Source: RUG11247 sp045649485 (GTDB taxonomy: Bacteria; Bacillota; Clostridia; Christensenellales; Aristaeellaceae). Taken from it: a DNA stretch of 64,000 nt. Positions 41,187 to 50,440 of the stretch are shown one piece after another. The position numbers and the translations under genes were made by a program. Under the pieces are notes generated by a model. That model saw only the letters and a program-made list of their open reading frames with translations, searched no databases and was not told where the DNA came from. The stretch's first letter is position 1. Every line of letters starts with the position of its first letter. Where the stretch lies: assembly GCA_045649485.1 (NCBI GenBank), contig JAZRPZ010000048.1:1-64000 (forward strand), given 5' to 3'.

Positions 41187-42788
41187 TTATTCGTTATAGT
41201 TATCGGGCAGGTCGTTTTCAAACAGTACCACGTCACCGGGTCTGCCCAGCTTTCTGAGTTCTTCGGTGGCTTCGGTCAGGTTGGAAACGGTGAAGATATG
41301 CTCCTCATCGAATCCGGCTTCGATCATGCCGCTGCGGATGGGCTTCGTATGCTTGGGACCTACCAGTATTGCGTAATCTACCTTGCCGGGCATCTGTGCG
41401 CCGAAGGCATAGTTTATCTTGTCCTCGTGCTCGCCCTGCTCGACCATGCCGGGGGTGACGATTATCCTGCGTCCGCTGGTGAAGCCGGAAAGCACGTTCA
41501 GCGCCTCAGCAGAGCCGGAAGGATTGGAATTGAAAGCATCGTCGATTACGGTTATCTGGCCGGGGATGAGCTGCAGCCTGTGCTCAACGGGCTCGATGCG
41601 GCGGATACCGCGGGCTATCTCCTCCATGGTAAGACCCAGCCTGCGTGCAACGGAAGCTGCAAGGGCAATGTTCTGGATATTATGCTTGCCGAGCAGTCTG
41701 GTATGGCAGCGGGTGTAAGTACCGTCAGAGCAGGTCAGAGTGAACTTGCTGCCCTGATTATCAACCTGTACATCGCTGATGAGCATGTGAGGCTTGCGGT
41801 TTGCATCGTATGCGATACGGTACTTTTCCTTGTCACACTTCATGAACAGCCTGTCGCAGAACTCACCGTCGGAAGCAAAGAAGCCGACGCCGTCTGCGGG
41901 CAGTCCTTCCATGATCTCATTTTTGGTATTTACTATGTTATTGATGGAACCGAAGGTCTCCAGATGCTGGGGACCTATGGAGGTCAGCATGGCATACTTG
42001 GGATGCACCAGCTCAACCATTTCCTTTATGTCTCCAACATGGCGCGCGCCCATCTCGGCAATGAACACCTGATGACTGCGCTGCAACTGGTTATTTACGA
42101 TAGAAGAAACACCCATGGGGGTATTGAAGCTGGAAGGCGTTGCAAGCACATTATACCTTACGGAAAGGATATCGCGCAGGGCAAACTTGGTGGAAGTCTT
42201 GCCGTAGCTTCCGGTGATGCCGATCTTAATAAGATCATCGCGCTCGTTCAGCTTCTGCTGAGCGGATTTGAAGAAGCCCGCATTGATGTGCTTTTCAACA
42301 GGTTCCTCAATATATTCAGCCGCATATACAAGATATGCAATAAGTGCATACACCAGATACGGAGGCAGATTGATGAAAGATACGATCGTGCAGGTTATGA
42401 GAGTAAGTATGCACAGCGCGGCATACAGCCTCTTTGCACGCTTGGTCATGACGAGGGGCTTCTTGGCAGGCGCATTTTTTGCGCGGATCATAAGCAGCGC
42501 GCTCATTGCCGCAAACAGCACCATAACTATTACGGTGGCAATAGTTCCCCTGTGTTCCGTGATGCCGGAAGTAATGGGATTGATAAGCACGGGCATGACA
42601 TAATCAAGCACGGTAAACACAACGCCGATAAGCACGGTGGAACGCATTATCTTATCGAAATTGCGCGAAAGCCAGCGCTGATAGCCGGGCAGCTGATAGC
42701 TTTCCAGCTGCAGCATGTGTATATAATGACGTGCGCCGATAGCACAGCATGCCGCGACGATCACGATTTCAATCCATTTAAGAATCAT
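41187..42788 (-). CDS. murF: MurF-type Mur ligase with an N-terminal membrane domain
   Basis: 533 residues. Residues 1-160 hold five hydrophobic segments (about 5-20, 50-70, 82-101, 121-140, 143-160) in place of the soluble UDP-precursor-binding domain of classical MurF. The Mur ligase central domain follows: P-loop ITGSYGKTST at 191-200, EMGARHVGDI near 250 and the C-terminal domain with IDDAFNSNPSGS near 430. It likely adds D-Ala-D-Ala to the muropeptide precursor at the inner face of the membrane. The context (ddl right behind, an alpha/beta hydrolase in front) supports a cell-wall role. Alternatives are another Mur-like amide ligase. GAGGTG lies 5 nt before the ATG. Confidence 0.85.
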   Translation of the reverse strand: MILKWIEIVIVAACCAIGARHYIHMLQLESYQLPGYQRWLSRNFDKIMRSTVLIGVVFTVLDYVMPVLINPITSGITEHRGTIATVIVMVLFAAMSALLMIRAKNAPAKKPLVMTKRAKRLYAALCILTLITCTIVSFINLPPYLVYALIAYLVYAAEYIEEPVEKHINAGFFKSAQQKLNERDDLIKIGITGSYGKTSTKFALRDILSVRYNVLATPSSFNTPMGVSSIVNNQLQRSHQVFIAEMGARHVGDIKEMVELVHPKYAMLTSIGPQHLETFGSINNIVNTKNEIMEGLPADGVGFFASDGEFCDRLFMKCDKEKYRIAYDANRKPHMLISDVQVDNQGSKFTLTCSDGTYTRCHTRLLGKHNIQNIALAASVARRLGLTMEEIARGIRRIEPVEHRLQLIPGQITVIDDAFNSNPSGSAEALNVLSGFTSGRRIIVTPGMVEQGEHEDKINYAFGAQMPGKVDYAILVGPKHTKPIRSGMIEAGFDEEHIFTVSNLTEATEELRKLGRPGDVVLFENDLPDNYNE

Positions 42789-42801
42789 AAAGTCACCTCA
42801 G

Positions 42802-43575
42802 TTATTTCAGGAATTCCCTTGCAATGGCGATGAAGCGGGCATACTGTTCCACGAATGCGAAGTGGCTGCCGCCTTCGAATCTGATAAGCGCGGCGTCTGC
42901 CATTTCCTTTTCCATCTTCTCGCCCATCCAGATGGGAGTTGCCGTATCGTTTTCGCCCCATATGAGCAGCGCAGGGTTCTTTATCTTCTCAAGGCAATAG
43001 GAAAGATCCTGCTTGAGCACCCTGTTGAAGGTCTGCCTCATGGAAGGCGTAAGCGCCCTGTAATCCGCAGAACCGAATTTCTGTATAAGCGCTTCTCTCC
43101 ACTTATCCACGCTCTTGCCGAATACCGCGCGGGTAACAGCGTTATCCGCCATGGTACGCAGCATCTTATATACACGGGTACGCATGCTCAGCTTGCCGCT
43201 GGGCCTGTTGGGTATACCTGCGCAGCCGGTGAGCAGCAGCCTGCCCAATGCACCGGGATGCTCCGCCGCAAGATACAGCGTCACACGTCCGCCGAAAGAA
43301 TGGGCAATAACGTCCGCGCCCAAAAAGCCTTCCTTTTCAAGAAGCGCATAGGTAAGCTCGGCAAATTCGGTAACCTCCCATGCCGCAGGAGGCTCGGGGC
43401 TCTTGCCATGACCCGGGAAATCCACCGCCAGCACGCAGTGGTCGGAAGAAAGATCCCTCATTATGGGAGCCATGGTATCTATATTGCAGCCCCATCCATG
43501 CAGCAAAACAAGCGGCTTGCCATTCTCGCCCAGCCGCTCATAGTGCATAACAGCGCCGTTAAGTTCAAAATCCAT
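42802..43575 (-). CDS. Alpha/beta hydrolase
   Basis: 257 residues. Oxyanion motif VLLHGWGCN near 25, nucleophile elbow VIAHSFGGRV near 90, acid in LLIWGENDTATP near 205 and histidine in EGGSHFAFVEQ near 235. Substrate unknown. It is the first gene of an operon with murF (13 nt) and ddl, so a function linked to the cell envelope is possible. The promoter at 43610-43638 lies directly in front. GGAGAG lies about 6 nt before the ATG. Confidence 0.9.
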   Translation of the reverse strand: MDFELNGAVMHYERLGENGKPLVLLHGWGCNIDTMAPIMRDLSSDHCVLAVDFPGHGKSPEPPAAWEVTEFAELTYALLEKEGFLGADVIAHSFGGRVTLYLAAEHPGALGRLLLTGCAGIPNRPSGKLSMRTRVYKMLRTMADNAVTRAVFGKSVDKWREALIQKFGSADYRALTPSMRQTFNRVLKQDLSYCLEKIKNPALLIWGENDTATPIWMGEKMEKEMADAALIRFEGGSHFAFVEQYARFIAIAREFLK

Positions 43576-43609
43576 CGGTCACTCTCCGGTCAGATTTCTG
43601 CTATTATAT

Positions 43610-43638
43610 ATTGTAGCGCATGCCGCAGGATATGTCAA
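43610..43638 (-). promoter_or_regulatory. Promoter for the hydrolase-murF-ddl operon
   Basis: Minus strand TTGACA (43638-43633), 17-nt spacer, TACAAT (43615-43610). It lies in the 71-nt gap after rimI. Confidence 0.75.
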
Positions 43639-43646
43639 ATCCCGCA

Positions 43647-44135
43647 TCATTCGGCAACCGCGAAGGGATCGTTTTCAGGATGACCCTCCGGCAGATGCTC
43701 CAGACCCATCAGCAGCGCATCCTCCTGATTGTCTTCATAATAGCGTTTGCGGTAGCCGACATCCACAAAGCCGAAGCTGTGATACAATGCCTGAGCCACC
43801 TTATTGGAACGGCGTACTTCAAGAGTCATCCATATCATGCCGCTGTCTGCAGCCAGCTGAATGAGTCTTTCCATAAGCGCCTTGCCTATGTGTTTGCCGC
43901 GCATATCCTTGCGCACAGCAACATTGGTTACATGGGCCTCATCAATTATGAGCCACATGCCGGCGTAGCCGATAACTTCGCCGTCCTTGCGCGCAACAAG
44001 ATAACGCGCGCAGGCATTTTCAAGTTCACCCTCTATGGCCTGACGGGACCATGGCACATTGAAGGATTCGACCTCAATTGCGTGCATTCCGTCCACATCA
44101 GCTTTGGTCATAAGGGAAATTTCGTAATCAGCCAT
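43647..44135 (-). CDS. rimI: Ribosomal-protein-alanine N-acetyltransferase RimI
   Basis: 162 residues. GNAT fold with FNVPWSRQAIEGEL near 25, VAVRKDMRGKHIGKALMERL (acetyl-CoA P-loop R/Q-x-x-G-x-G-like) near 73, and NKVAQALYHSFGFVDVGYRKRYY near 110, the RimI C-terminal signature. It overlaps tsaB by 8 nt. The tsaE-tsaB-rimI order is common in Firmicutes, although the reason for the RimI link is unknown. Confidence 0.93.
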   Translation of the reverse strand: MADYEISLMTKADVDGMHAIEVESFNVPWSRQAIEGELENACARYLVARKDGEVIGYAGMWLIIDEAHVTNVAVRKDMRGKHIGKALMERLIQLAADSGMIWMTLEVRRSNKVAQALYHSFGFVDVGYRKRYYEDNQEDALLMGLEHLPEGHPENDPFAVAE

Positions 44136-44826
44136 TCTTCAGCTTCTCCATGCGTTCGCGCTCAGCCTGAGGTTTGCGCAGATATACGGGCGCAAGGGCA
44201 TGGGCTTCAACCCATTCATCCCTCTTCTGCTCAGCCAGCAGGCATACGGCATCCGCCCTCAGGGAAGTAAGGTTTGCCGGCGGTATGAACGCACGGTCTC
44301 CCAGTATGTTGCGCAGCTTTGCGGCATTTACACCAACACCGTCTCCCACGAAAGCGAGACGCTTGTCGACGGGCAGCTTTGCAATAAACTCTTCCAGCGC
44401 AATTGCGTCGTCTTCCAGCACTCTTACGGGATTTCCGCCCGCCATATCGAATGCGGCACAGTATACCTGGCCTCTGCGCGCATCCAGAATGGGACACACC
44501 ACGCCGTCAAAGCCCGCCATGTTCATAGCAAGCGCTTCAAGAGCATGCACCGCAACACAGGGCTTGTTTGCCGCATGTGCAAATCCCTTTGCAGCACATA
44601 CGCCTATGCGTACGCCGGTGAAAGAACCGGGGCCGGCGACCACAGCGAACAGATCGATATCTGCACAGGTCATACCGGAGCCGGAAAGCACCTGGTCAAC
44701 TGCGGTCATAATGGTCTGGGAATGGGTAAGACCGTGCTCCATGGCGATAAGATGGCGCACCTTGCCGTTTGCCGTCACGCAGCAGCCCGCTACGGGGCCG
44801 GATGTATCTATCGCAAGTATATTCAT
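44128..44826 (-). CDS. tsaB: tRNA threonylcarbamoyladenosine biosynthesis protein TsaB
   Basis: 232 residues. ASKHA-fold start MNILAIDTSGPVAGCCV, then VVAGPGSFTGVRIGVCAAKG near 67, diagnostic of TsaB. It dimerises with TsaD (not in this window) and works with TsaE to make t6A37 on tRNAs. The ATG at 44826 overlaps the tsaE stop (ATGA) and has GGAGG 8 nt upstream. Confidence 0.95.
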   Translation of the reverse strand: MNILAIDTSGPVAGCCVTANGKVRHLIAMEHGLTHSQTIMTAVDQVLSGSGMTCADIDLFAVVAGPGSFTGVRIGVCAAKGFAHAANKPCVAVHALEALAMNMAGFDGVVCPILDARRGQVYCAAFDMAGGNPVRVLEDDAIALEEFIAKLPVDKRLAFVGDGVGVNAAKLRNILGDRAFIPPANLTSLRADAVCLLAEQKRDEWVEAHALAPVYLRKPQAERERMEKLKNG

Positions 44827-45281
44827 CCGTCGATCCTCCATGCATCCATTCCGGAAAGCACATTATCGGGTGCTTCCACCTCAATTATGCGCTCATCGTC
44901 ATCATTTTCACTGCGCAGCACATTTACATAAACAGCGCCGGCAGGTTCCAGTTCGGCCATTTCGGGCCACTCCACTACGGCAATGCCGTCGCCGCCGATG
45001 TACTCCTGCAGTCCCGCCTGATAGAACTCATCCGGGTCATCCATGCGGTACAGATCGAAGTGATATACGTTGATATCGCCCTCGTAGGGTATCATCAGCA
45101 CAAAAGTGGGGCTGGGCATAGGTCCGGTGATTCCGTGCGCGCCTGCGATGCCGCGTGCAACAACGGATTTTCCCGCACCCAGATCGCCGTTCAGCAGCAC
45201 ACAGTCGCCGGCTTTCAGACCGGCGCCCAGCGCGCTGCCAAAGACATATGTATCTTTTTCAGAAGTGGTTCTGAATTTCAT
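44823..45281 (-). CDS. tsaE: tRNA threonylcarbamoyladenosine biosynthesis ATPase TsaE
   Basis: 152 residues. Walker A GDLGAGKS near 37, SPTFVLMIPYEG near 60, VYHFDLYRMDDPDEF near 75 and VVEWPEMAELEP near 108 are TsaE hallmarks. It is the ATPase that resets the TsaB-TsaD complex. The ATG at 45281 has GGAG 5 nt upstream. It lies 19 nt after galK and overlaps tsaB by 4 nt. Confidence 0.95.
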   Translation of the reverse strand: MKFRTTSEKDTYVFGSALGAGLKAGDCVLLNGDLGAGKSVVARGIAGAHGITGPMPSPTFVLMIPYEGDINVYHFDLYRMDDPDEFYQAGLQEYIGGDGIAVVEWPEMAELEPAGAVYVNVLRSENDDDERIIEVEAPDNVLSGMDAWRIDG

Positions 45282-45300
45282 GATATCTCCAAACAACGGT

Positions 45301-46548
45301 TTATTTGATTACTACAGCGCCCTCGGGACGTACTGCCAGAACAACGGAAGCGCCTTCGCCGAAGATGCTGTCCATGGTCTTGCGGTATTCGGCGGTCATT
45401 GCCTTGGGAACGAATGCCAGAATGGTGCCGGCAAATCCGCCGCCATGGATACGCCATGCGCCCTTGCCGGAAAGCATGCGGCGGCTCATTTCCAGAGCCA
45501 GGCACATTTCCTGATTATCGCTGTTGGCAACGTACAGATTCTGCAGCAGCTTCCAGCTGGATTCGCCGGATGCGATCTCGGCGGCGAAGAAGGCTTCGAT
45601 ATCGTCCTCGCGCAGAGCCTTTACTGCCTTCTCAACGCGTACGCACTCGTCTGCGAAGTGGAAAGCGCGCAGGATGGCGCGGTCGGTAACCTTATTCTTC
45701 AGCATAGGAACGGCAGCCATCAGTTCATCGCCGGTGATGCCGCAGAGAACTTCCTTGCCCATAGCTGCGGCAACGGACTTCATCTCGGAGGGGATAGCTG
45801 CGTAATCAGCGGTCAGGTTGCCGTGCTCGCCGCCTGCGGAAACAACAATAACATCATAGCCCTTTGCGCCAAAATCGTAGGAGATGGCTTCAACAACGGG
45901 CTTCTCGGGACCGAAATCGATGGTAACGAGACCGCCGACGGAGCTTGCCATCTGATCCATCAGACCGCAGGGCTTGCCGAAGAATACGTTCTCGGCATAC
46001 TGGGAGATCTGGGCATTCAGCTGGGGATCGACCTTCCAGCCGTTGTACAGTGCATCGTAGATGGCTACCAGCAGTACTTCGAAAGCGGCAGAAGAAGAAA
46101 GACCGCTGCCCTTCAGTACGGTGGAAGTAACGCATGCGGAGAAACCGCCGATCTCATAACCCAGTTCCTTCATGCGGGCAGCAACGCCGCGGATAAGGGC
46201 CAGAGTGGTCTCGCGCTCGGAGGGCACAGGCTTCAGGGAGGAAAGATCTACCTTGAAGGGACGGGAATAACCGTCGGAATACAGTTCTACCTTCATATCA
46301 TCACGGGGAGAAACTGCAGCAACGGTATCGAGGTTTACGGCGGCTGCCAGCACGCGGCCCTTGTTGTGGTCGGTGTGATTGCCGTTGATCTCGGTACGTC
46401 CGGGAGCGGAAACAAACTGAGTGGGCTCTGCGCCGAAGCGTGCGCGGAACTGCTCAGCCAGCTTTTCGTAGCGGGCAGTCTGATCAACGCCGGAATACAG
46501 GGCGTTCAGCTTTTCGGAATTATTCTTCATAACGGATACGACATCCAT
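45301..46548 (-). CDS. galK: Galactokinase
   Basis: 415 residues. GHMP kinase signature: FVSAPGRTEINGNHTDHNKG near 43 (galactose-binding), STVLKGSGLSSSAAFEVLL near 135 (ATP-binding) and GGGFAGTILAF near 372. It phosphorylates galactose at C1, first step of the Leloir pathway. Divergent from galT, with promoters for both in the 142-nt gap. It is followed by tsaE-tsaB-rimI, probably in one transcript, so a sugar gene heads a tRNA-modification operon. Confidence 0.96.
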   Translation of the reverse strand: MDVVSVMKNNSEKLNALYSGVDQTARYEKLAEQFRARFGAEPTQFVSAPGRTEINGNHTDHNKGRVLAAAVNLDTVAAVSPRDDMKVELYSDGYSRPFKVDLSSLKPVPSERETTLALIRGVAARMKELGYEIGGFSACVTSTVLKGSGLSSSAAFEVLLVAIYDALYNGWKVDPQLNAQISQYAENVFFGKPCGLMDQMASSVGGLVTIDFGPEKPVVEAISYDFGAKGYDVIVVSAGGEHGNLTADYAAIPSEMKSVAAAMGKEVLCGITGDELMAAVPMLKNKVTDRAILRAFHFADECVRVEKAVKALREDDIEAFFAAEIASGESSWKLLQNLYVANSDNQEMCLALEMSRRMLSGKGAWRIHGGGFAGTILAFVPKAMTAEYRKTMDSIFGEGASVVLAVRPEGAVVIK

Positions 46549-46589
46549 GGTAAGACACCTCCGCGGAAAATTTATATATCATCTATTGT

Positions 46590-46618
46590 ATTTTACCGCG
46601 CCCGTATTACATTAGCAA
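46590..46618 (-). promoter_or_regulatory. Promoter for galK
   Basis: Minus strand TTGCTA (46618-46613), 17-nt spacer, TAAAAT (46595-46590). Confidence 0.55.
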
Positions 46619-46640
46619 GGACAAATTAAAATCTTTACGA

Positions 46641-46669
46641 TTGACATGTGCCAAATTATGTAAGATAAT
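46641..46669 (+). promoter_or_regulatory. Promoter for galT
   Basis: TTGACA, 17-nt spacer, GATAAT, 21 nt before the galT start. The space between this and the galK promoter is only about 22 nt, so a single regulator site could control both. Confidence 0.65.
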
Positions 46670-46690
46670 ATAATAAAAGGAGTGTGTGCC

Positions 46691-48208
46691 ATGCTTAAGC
46701 TTGCCACTGAAAACATTTATCGTCTTGTAGACTTCGCTCAGGCGAAGGGTCTGGTATATCCTATCGACCGCGCATATGCGGTAAATCGTCTGCTGGAAGT
46801 CATGCAGCTTACCGCCCCTGAGCAGATCGAATACGTACCCGAAGAGATTCCCGAGACCGCTACCAAGTATCTCGAGAGTCTGGCTGATTGTGCCTTCCGT
46901 ATGGGCAATATTTCCAACAGCAAGGAAAATCGCGATCTGTTCATGACCAAAGTTATGGGCGTGCTGACTCCCTCTCCCGCTGAAGTACGCGAAAAGTTCG
47001 TACAGCTGGAAAAGGCTTCCCCCGAAGCAGCCACCAAGTGGTTCTATCAGCTCTGCCGTGACAGCGACTACATCAAGGTAGACCGCATCGCAATGAATCA
47101 GCAGTTCTTTGCCGATTCTCCCGCAGGCAGGCTGGATATCACCATCAACCTCTCCAAGCCTGAGAAGGATCCCCGTGATATCGCCGCCCAGCGCATGATG
47201 CCTCAGACCAGCTACCCCAAGTGCATGCTGTGCGTTGAGAACCCCGGCTACGCAGGCCGTATCGGCTTTCCCGCACGCCAGAATCACCGCGTGATCCCCG
47301 TGACCCTGCAGGGCAGCCAGTGGTTCATGCAGTATTCTCCCTATCTTTATTATAATGAGCACTGCATCGTATTCAACGAGAATCATGTGCCCATGTATAT
47401 CTGCCACGATACCTTCGAGCGCCTGTTCGATTTCGTGACCCGTTTCCCCCACTATTTCATCGGCTCCAATGCAGACCTGCCTATCGTCGGCGGTTCCATT
47501 CTGAACCACGACCACTTCCAGGGCGGAAACTACCGTTTCCCCATGGATGATGCAGCGGACCGCGTTCAGCTGAACTGCCCCGTAGAAGGCGTACGCGCCG
47601 CCATCATCGACTGGCCCATGACCTGCATCCGTCTGCGCGGCAAGGATCGCGTGAAGATGATCGAAGCAGCAGACATGATCCTCGACGCATGGCGCGGCTA
47701 CTCCGATCCCGAGCGCGAGATCATCGCCGAGACCAAGGGCATCAAGCACAACACCGTCACCCCCATCCTCCGCATGGAAAACGGCGAGTGGAAGCTGGAT
47801 CTGGTGCTGCGCAACAATCTGACCAGCCTCGATCATCCCATGGGCATCTATCATCCCCATGAGGATCTGCACCACATCAAGAAGGAAAATATCGGCCTTA
47901 TCGAGGTCATGGGTCTGTTCATCCTGCCCGGCCGCCTCGTAAACGAATTCGAAGGCCTCGCCAAGTATCTCACCGGCGAATCCGCCATCGACTTCATTCC
48001 CCGCGGCGATTCTCCCCTGCGCCAGCACTATTCCTGGATCAGCAAGATCGTCCGCAATGTTGGCAGCGAGCTCTCTTATGAGCAGGCCATGGAGACCCTC
48101 CATGCAGAACTCGGCATCAAGTGCGCACGCGTACTCGCCGATGCAGGCGTGTTCAAGGAGGACGCAGGCACTGTCAAGTTCCTGGAGACCCTCGGCTACA
48201 GCTGCTGA
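46691..48208 (+). CDS. galT: UDP-glucose--hexose-1-phosphate uridylyltransferase (Firmicutes GalT type)
   Basis: 505 residues, the length of the Bacillus-type GalT (family 2), longer than the E. coli enzyme. Visible are YPKCMLCVENPGYAGR near 178, NEHCIVFNENHVPMYI near 222 and the active-site region GGSILNHDHFQGG near 273 (H-x-H). It exchanges UMP between UDP-glucose and galactose-1-phosphate. The start at 46691 has AAAGGAG 9 nt upstream; GTG/TTG-type codons a little earlier overlap that site. Divergent from galK; no galE in the window. Confidence 0.95.
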   Translation: MLKLATENIYRLVDFAQAKGLVYPIDRAYAVNRLLEVMQLTAPEQIEYVPEEIPETATKYLESLADCAFRMGNISNSKENRDLFMTKVMGVLTPSPAEVREKFVQLEKASPEAATKWFYQLCRDSDYIKVDRIAMNQQFFADSPAGRLDITINLSKPEKDPRDIAAQRMMPQTSYPKCMLCVENPGYAGRIGFPARQNHRVIPVTLQGSQWFMQYSPYLYYNEHCIVFNENHVPMYICHDTFERLFDFVTRFPHYFIGSNADLPIVGGSILNHDHFQGGNYRFPMDDAADRVQLNCPVEGVRAAIIDWPMTCIRLRGKDRVKMIEAADMILDAWRGYSDPEREIIAETKGIKHNTVTPILRMENGEWKLDLVLRNNLTSLDHPMGIYHPHEDLHHIKKENIGLIEVMGLFILPGRLVNEFEGLAKYLTGESAIDFIPRGDSPLRQHYSWISKIVRNVGSELSYEQAMETLHAELGIKCARVLADAGVFKEDAGTVKFLETLGYSC

Positions 48209-48229
48209 TAACCTTTCAGCAAATAATTT

Positions 48230-48263
48230 ATCCCGTGATGCTTACCGCATCACGGGATTTTTT
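48230..48263 (+). terminator. Intrinsic terminator after galT
   Basis: A perfect 12-bp stem ATCCCGTGATGC / GCATCACGGGAT with a 5-nt loop, then TTTTTTG. Confidence 0.85.
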
Positions 48264-48266
48264 GTT

Positions 48267-49238
48267 CTATTTCTTTATGTACGCGGTTTCCTTCCTGGCC
48301 GCGATCTCCTCAAAGCCCCTGTGCAGACGCTTGACGCTGAAGGATTTGCCCTTGAGATATTCCAATACACCCGCGTCGGTTTTGAAATCAAACACCACCC
48401 GGTAAGAATACAGCTGCTGGAAATTGCTGGGATAGCGTTTGTTTATCTCCGCATCGCCGTACTGAGTATCACCGATAAGCGGATGTCCCGCAGCAGCAAA
48501 CTGTGCGCGGATCTGATGGGTACGTCCGGTAAGCAATTCACATTCTACGAGTGATGCTCCACCGTCACTGCTTATGGTGCGGTAACGGGTGCAGGCCTCC
48601 TGTGCACCGGGACCGGGCTTCGAAAGCACCTTTACCCGCTTGCCTTCTTTAAGGAGATATCCCCGCAGTTCGCCCTCTGCCGGATTCAACCTTCCTGCGC
48701 ATGCACAGAGATAGAATTTCGACACTTCACGGTTCCTGATCTTCATATCCATCGCATGCAGTGCTTCGGAATTCTTCGCAGCGATAACTATGCCGCCGGT
48801 GAATCTGTCGATACGGTTGCACAGCGCCGGTGCAAAACCCGTACCGTCGTATTCACCCTTCTGATAGAGATATGCCTGCACATGGGTCACAAGGGTATCG
48901 ACCTTTTCTTCCTCATCGGGATGCACGCGGAGACCGGGACGCTTATCTATGAGCATGATATTCTCATCCTCATAAAGTACATCCATGCGCACGCGGAATC
49001 CCGCAAGCAGCTTGTTCTCCCTGGGCTTTTCTTCAAAAAATTCGTCGTTGATATAGGCGTTTACCACATCGCCGGCGGCAAGCACCGCGCCTTCCTTGGC
49101 AACCTTGCCGTTTACGCGCACCCTCTTCAGTCTGAGAAACTTACGGACTGCGCCGAAGCTGAGTCCGGGCGCCACAGCAGGCAGCCATTTTTCCAGTTTT
49201 CGTCCGTTATCCTTTTGGCTTACAGTAAATTCTCGCAC
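48267..49238 (-). CDS. RluA family pseudouridine synthase
   Basis: 323 residues. An N-terminal S4 RNA-binding domain (about 1-75: LSFGAVRKFLRLKRVRVNG) is followed by the catalytic block CNRIDRFTGGIVIAAK near 140 (active Asp in RIDR). LLTGRTHQIRAQFAAAGHPLIGD is near 240. It makes pseudouridine in rRNA (RluC/RluD-like); the site is undetermined. The start codon is GTG (49238) with GGAGG 10 nt upstream. It follows the AI-2E family gene by 22 nt. Confidence 0.93.
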   Translation of the reverse strand: MREFTVSQKDNGRKLEKWLPAVAPGLSFGAVRKFLRLKRVRVNGKVAKEGAVLAAGDVVNAYINDEFFEEKPRENKLLAGFRVRMDVLYEDENIMLIDKRPGLRVHPDEEEKVDTLVTHVQAYLYQKGEYDGTGFAPALCNRIDRFTGGIVIAAKNSEALHAMDMKIRNREVSKFYLCACAGRLNPAEGELRGYLLKEGKRVKVLSKPGPGAQEACTRYRTISSDGGASLVECELLTGRTHQIRAQFAAAGHPLIGDTQYGDAEINKRYPSNFQQLYSYRVVFDFKTDAGVLEYLKGKSFSVKRLHRGFEEIAARKETAYIKK

Positions 49239-49260
49239 TTTCCGGCAACCTCCAGGCGTA

Positions 49261-50412
49261 TTATTCTGCGTTATCCCTTATCTCTTTTTTATCAAATATT
49301 GCCTGCTTGGCCAGCGCATACAGCACGGCGCACAGCGGCACACCCAGCAGCATGCCGGGGATTCCGGCGACATTTCCGCCTACGGTGACCGCTGCAAGAA
49401 CGATAAGTCCCGGCAGTCCCATGGATTGTCCAACCACTCGGGGGTATATGAGATTACCCTCCAGCTGCTGCAGTATAAGTATGAAAGCAAGGAAGAATAA
49501 AGCTTCCACAGGACTTACAATGAGTATCAGCAGCGCTGATATGCCTGCGCCTATCCACGCACCCATTATTGGCACCAACGCAGTGACGCCGATAAGCAGC
49601 GATACCACGGCCGCATAAGGGAAGCCGAATATCAGCATGCCGATGAAGCAAAGCACGCCCAGTATCACAGCTTCAAGCAGCTGACCTTTCACAAAATTAT
49701 TGAAGCAATCGTATGAAAGGCTGCATATCTCCAGTATCCGTTTGCAGCGTGCGGGCTTCATAAAACGCTTCAATGCGGCCTTGCTGAAACCGGCGATCTT
49801 TTCCTTGCATGCCAGCACGTAAATGGCAAATATCAGGCTAAGCACTATTCCCATAACGACATCCAGCACAGATGTGGTCACGTTCAGCGCAAAATCCGCA
49901 ATCTCCATGTACTCACGCTTTATCAAGGCGAGCAGCTGATCAACTATCTCCTCCAGATATCCGGAAACACTGGCGATGCTTTCCTCTGCAACGCCTATGC
50001 GTTCAAGCAGCGCAGACAGCCACTCGGCAAAGCTTTCAGCCGAGCCGGGCAGATAACTTACCAGCTGTCCTATCATTTCGCCAATTGCCGGGATTATGCC
50101 CCACATTATCAGCACGATAGCGCCAAGCATAAGCAGCAGCGTTATGATAATACCGAGTCCTCTGCTTATGGCATGGTTGAGTTTGTGCCTGCTGATAATT
50201 CCAAGCAGTTTTTCCACATAGACCATGCCCACATTCAGAACAAACGCCATGCACATGCCCAGCACCACAGGCGCGACATATCCCCAGAGTTTTTCAACGA
50301 TATCCTTATATATTACCGGCCGGTGCAGCAGCGTATAAAACAGCACCACAAATGCAGCTATTGCGATACCGGCCTTTATCGGACTCCTTACCGACTTACC
50401 ATTTTCGTTCAT
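49261..50412 (-). CDS. AI-2E family transporter (PerM/YueF-like)
   Basis: 383 residues, about eight hydrophobic segments in the family pattern: two near the start (about 15-60), a central amphipathic region (about 110-180), and the C-terminal group. That group carries GVTALVPIMGAWIGAGISAL near 278 and GLPGLIVLAAVTVGGNVAGIPGMLLGVPL near 335. The family name comes from autoinducer-2 export, but most members have other or unknown substrates (Na+/H+ antiport has been shown for some). AGGTGG lies 7 nt before the ATG. Confidence 0.9.
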   Translation of the reverse strand: MNENGKSVRSPIKAGIAIAAFVVLFYTLLHRPVIYKDIVEKLWGYVAPVVLGMCMAFVLNVGMVYVEKLLGIISRHKLNHAISRGLGIIITLLLMLGAIVLIMWGIIPAIGEMIGQLVSYLPGSAESFAEWLSALLERIGVAEESIASVSGYLEEIVDQLLALIKREYMEIADFALNVTTSVLDVVMGIVLSLIFAIYVLACKEKIAGFSKAALKRFMKPARCKRILEICSLSYDCFNNFVKGQLLEAVILGVLCFIGMLIFGFPYAAVVSLLIGVTALVPIMGAWIGAGISALLILIVSPVEALFFLAFILILQQLEGNLIYPRVVGQSMGLPGLIVLAAVTVGGNVAGIPGMLLGVPLCAVLYALAKQAIFDKKEIRDNAE

Positions 50413-50440
50413 CCGGAAACCACCTATTCAAAAGCATATT

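Noticed and set aside
40065..42833. A 922-residue open frame on the plus strand
   Set aside because: Antisense to ddl and murF; no motifs and no ribosome site.
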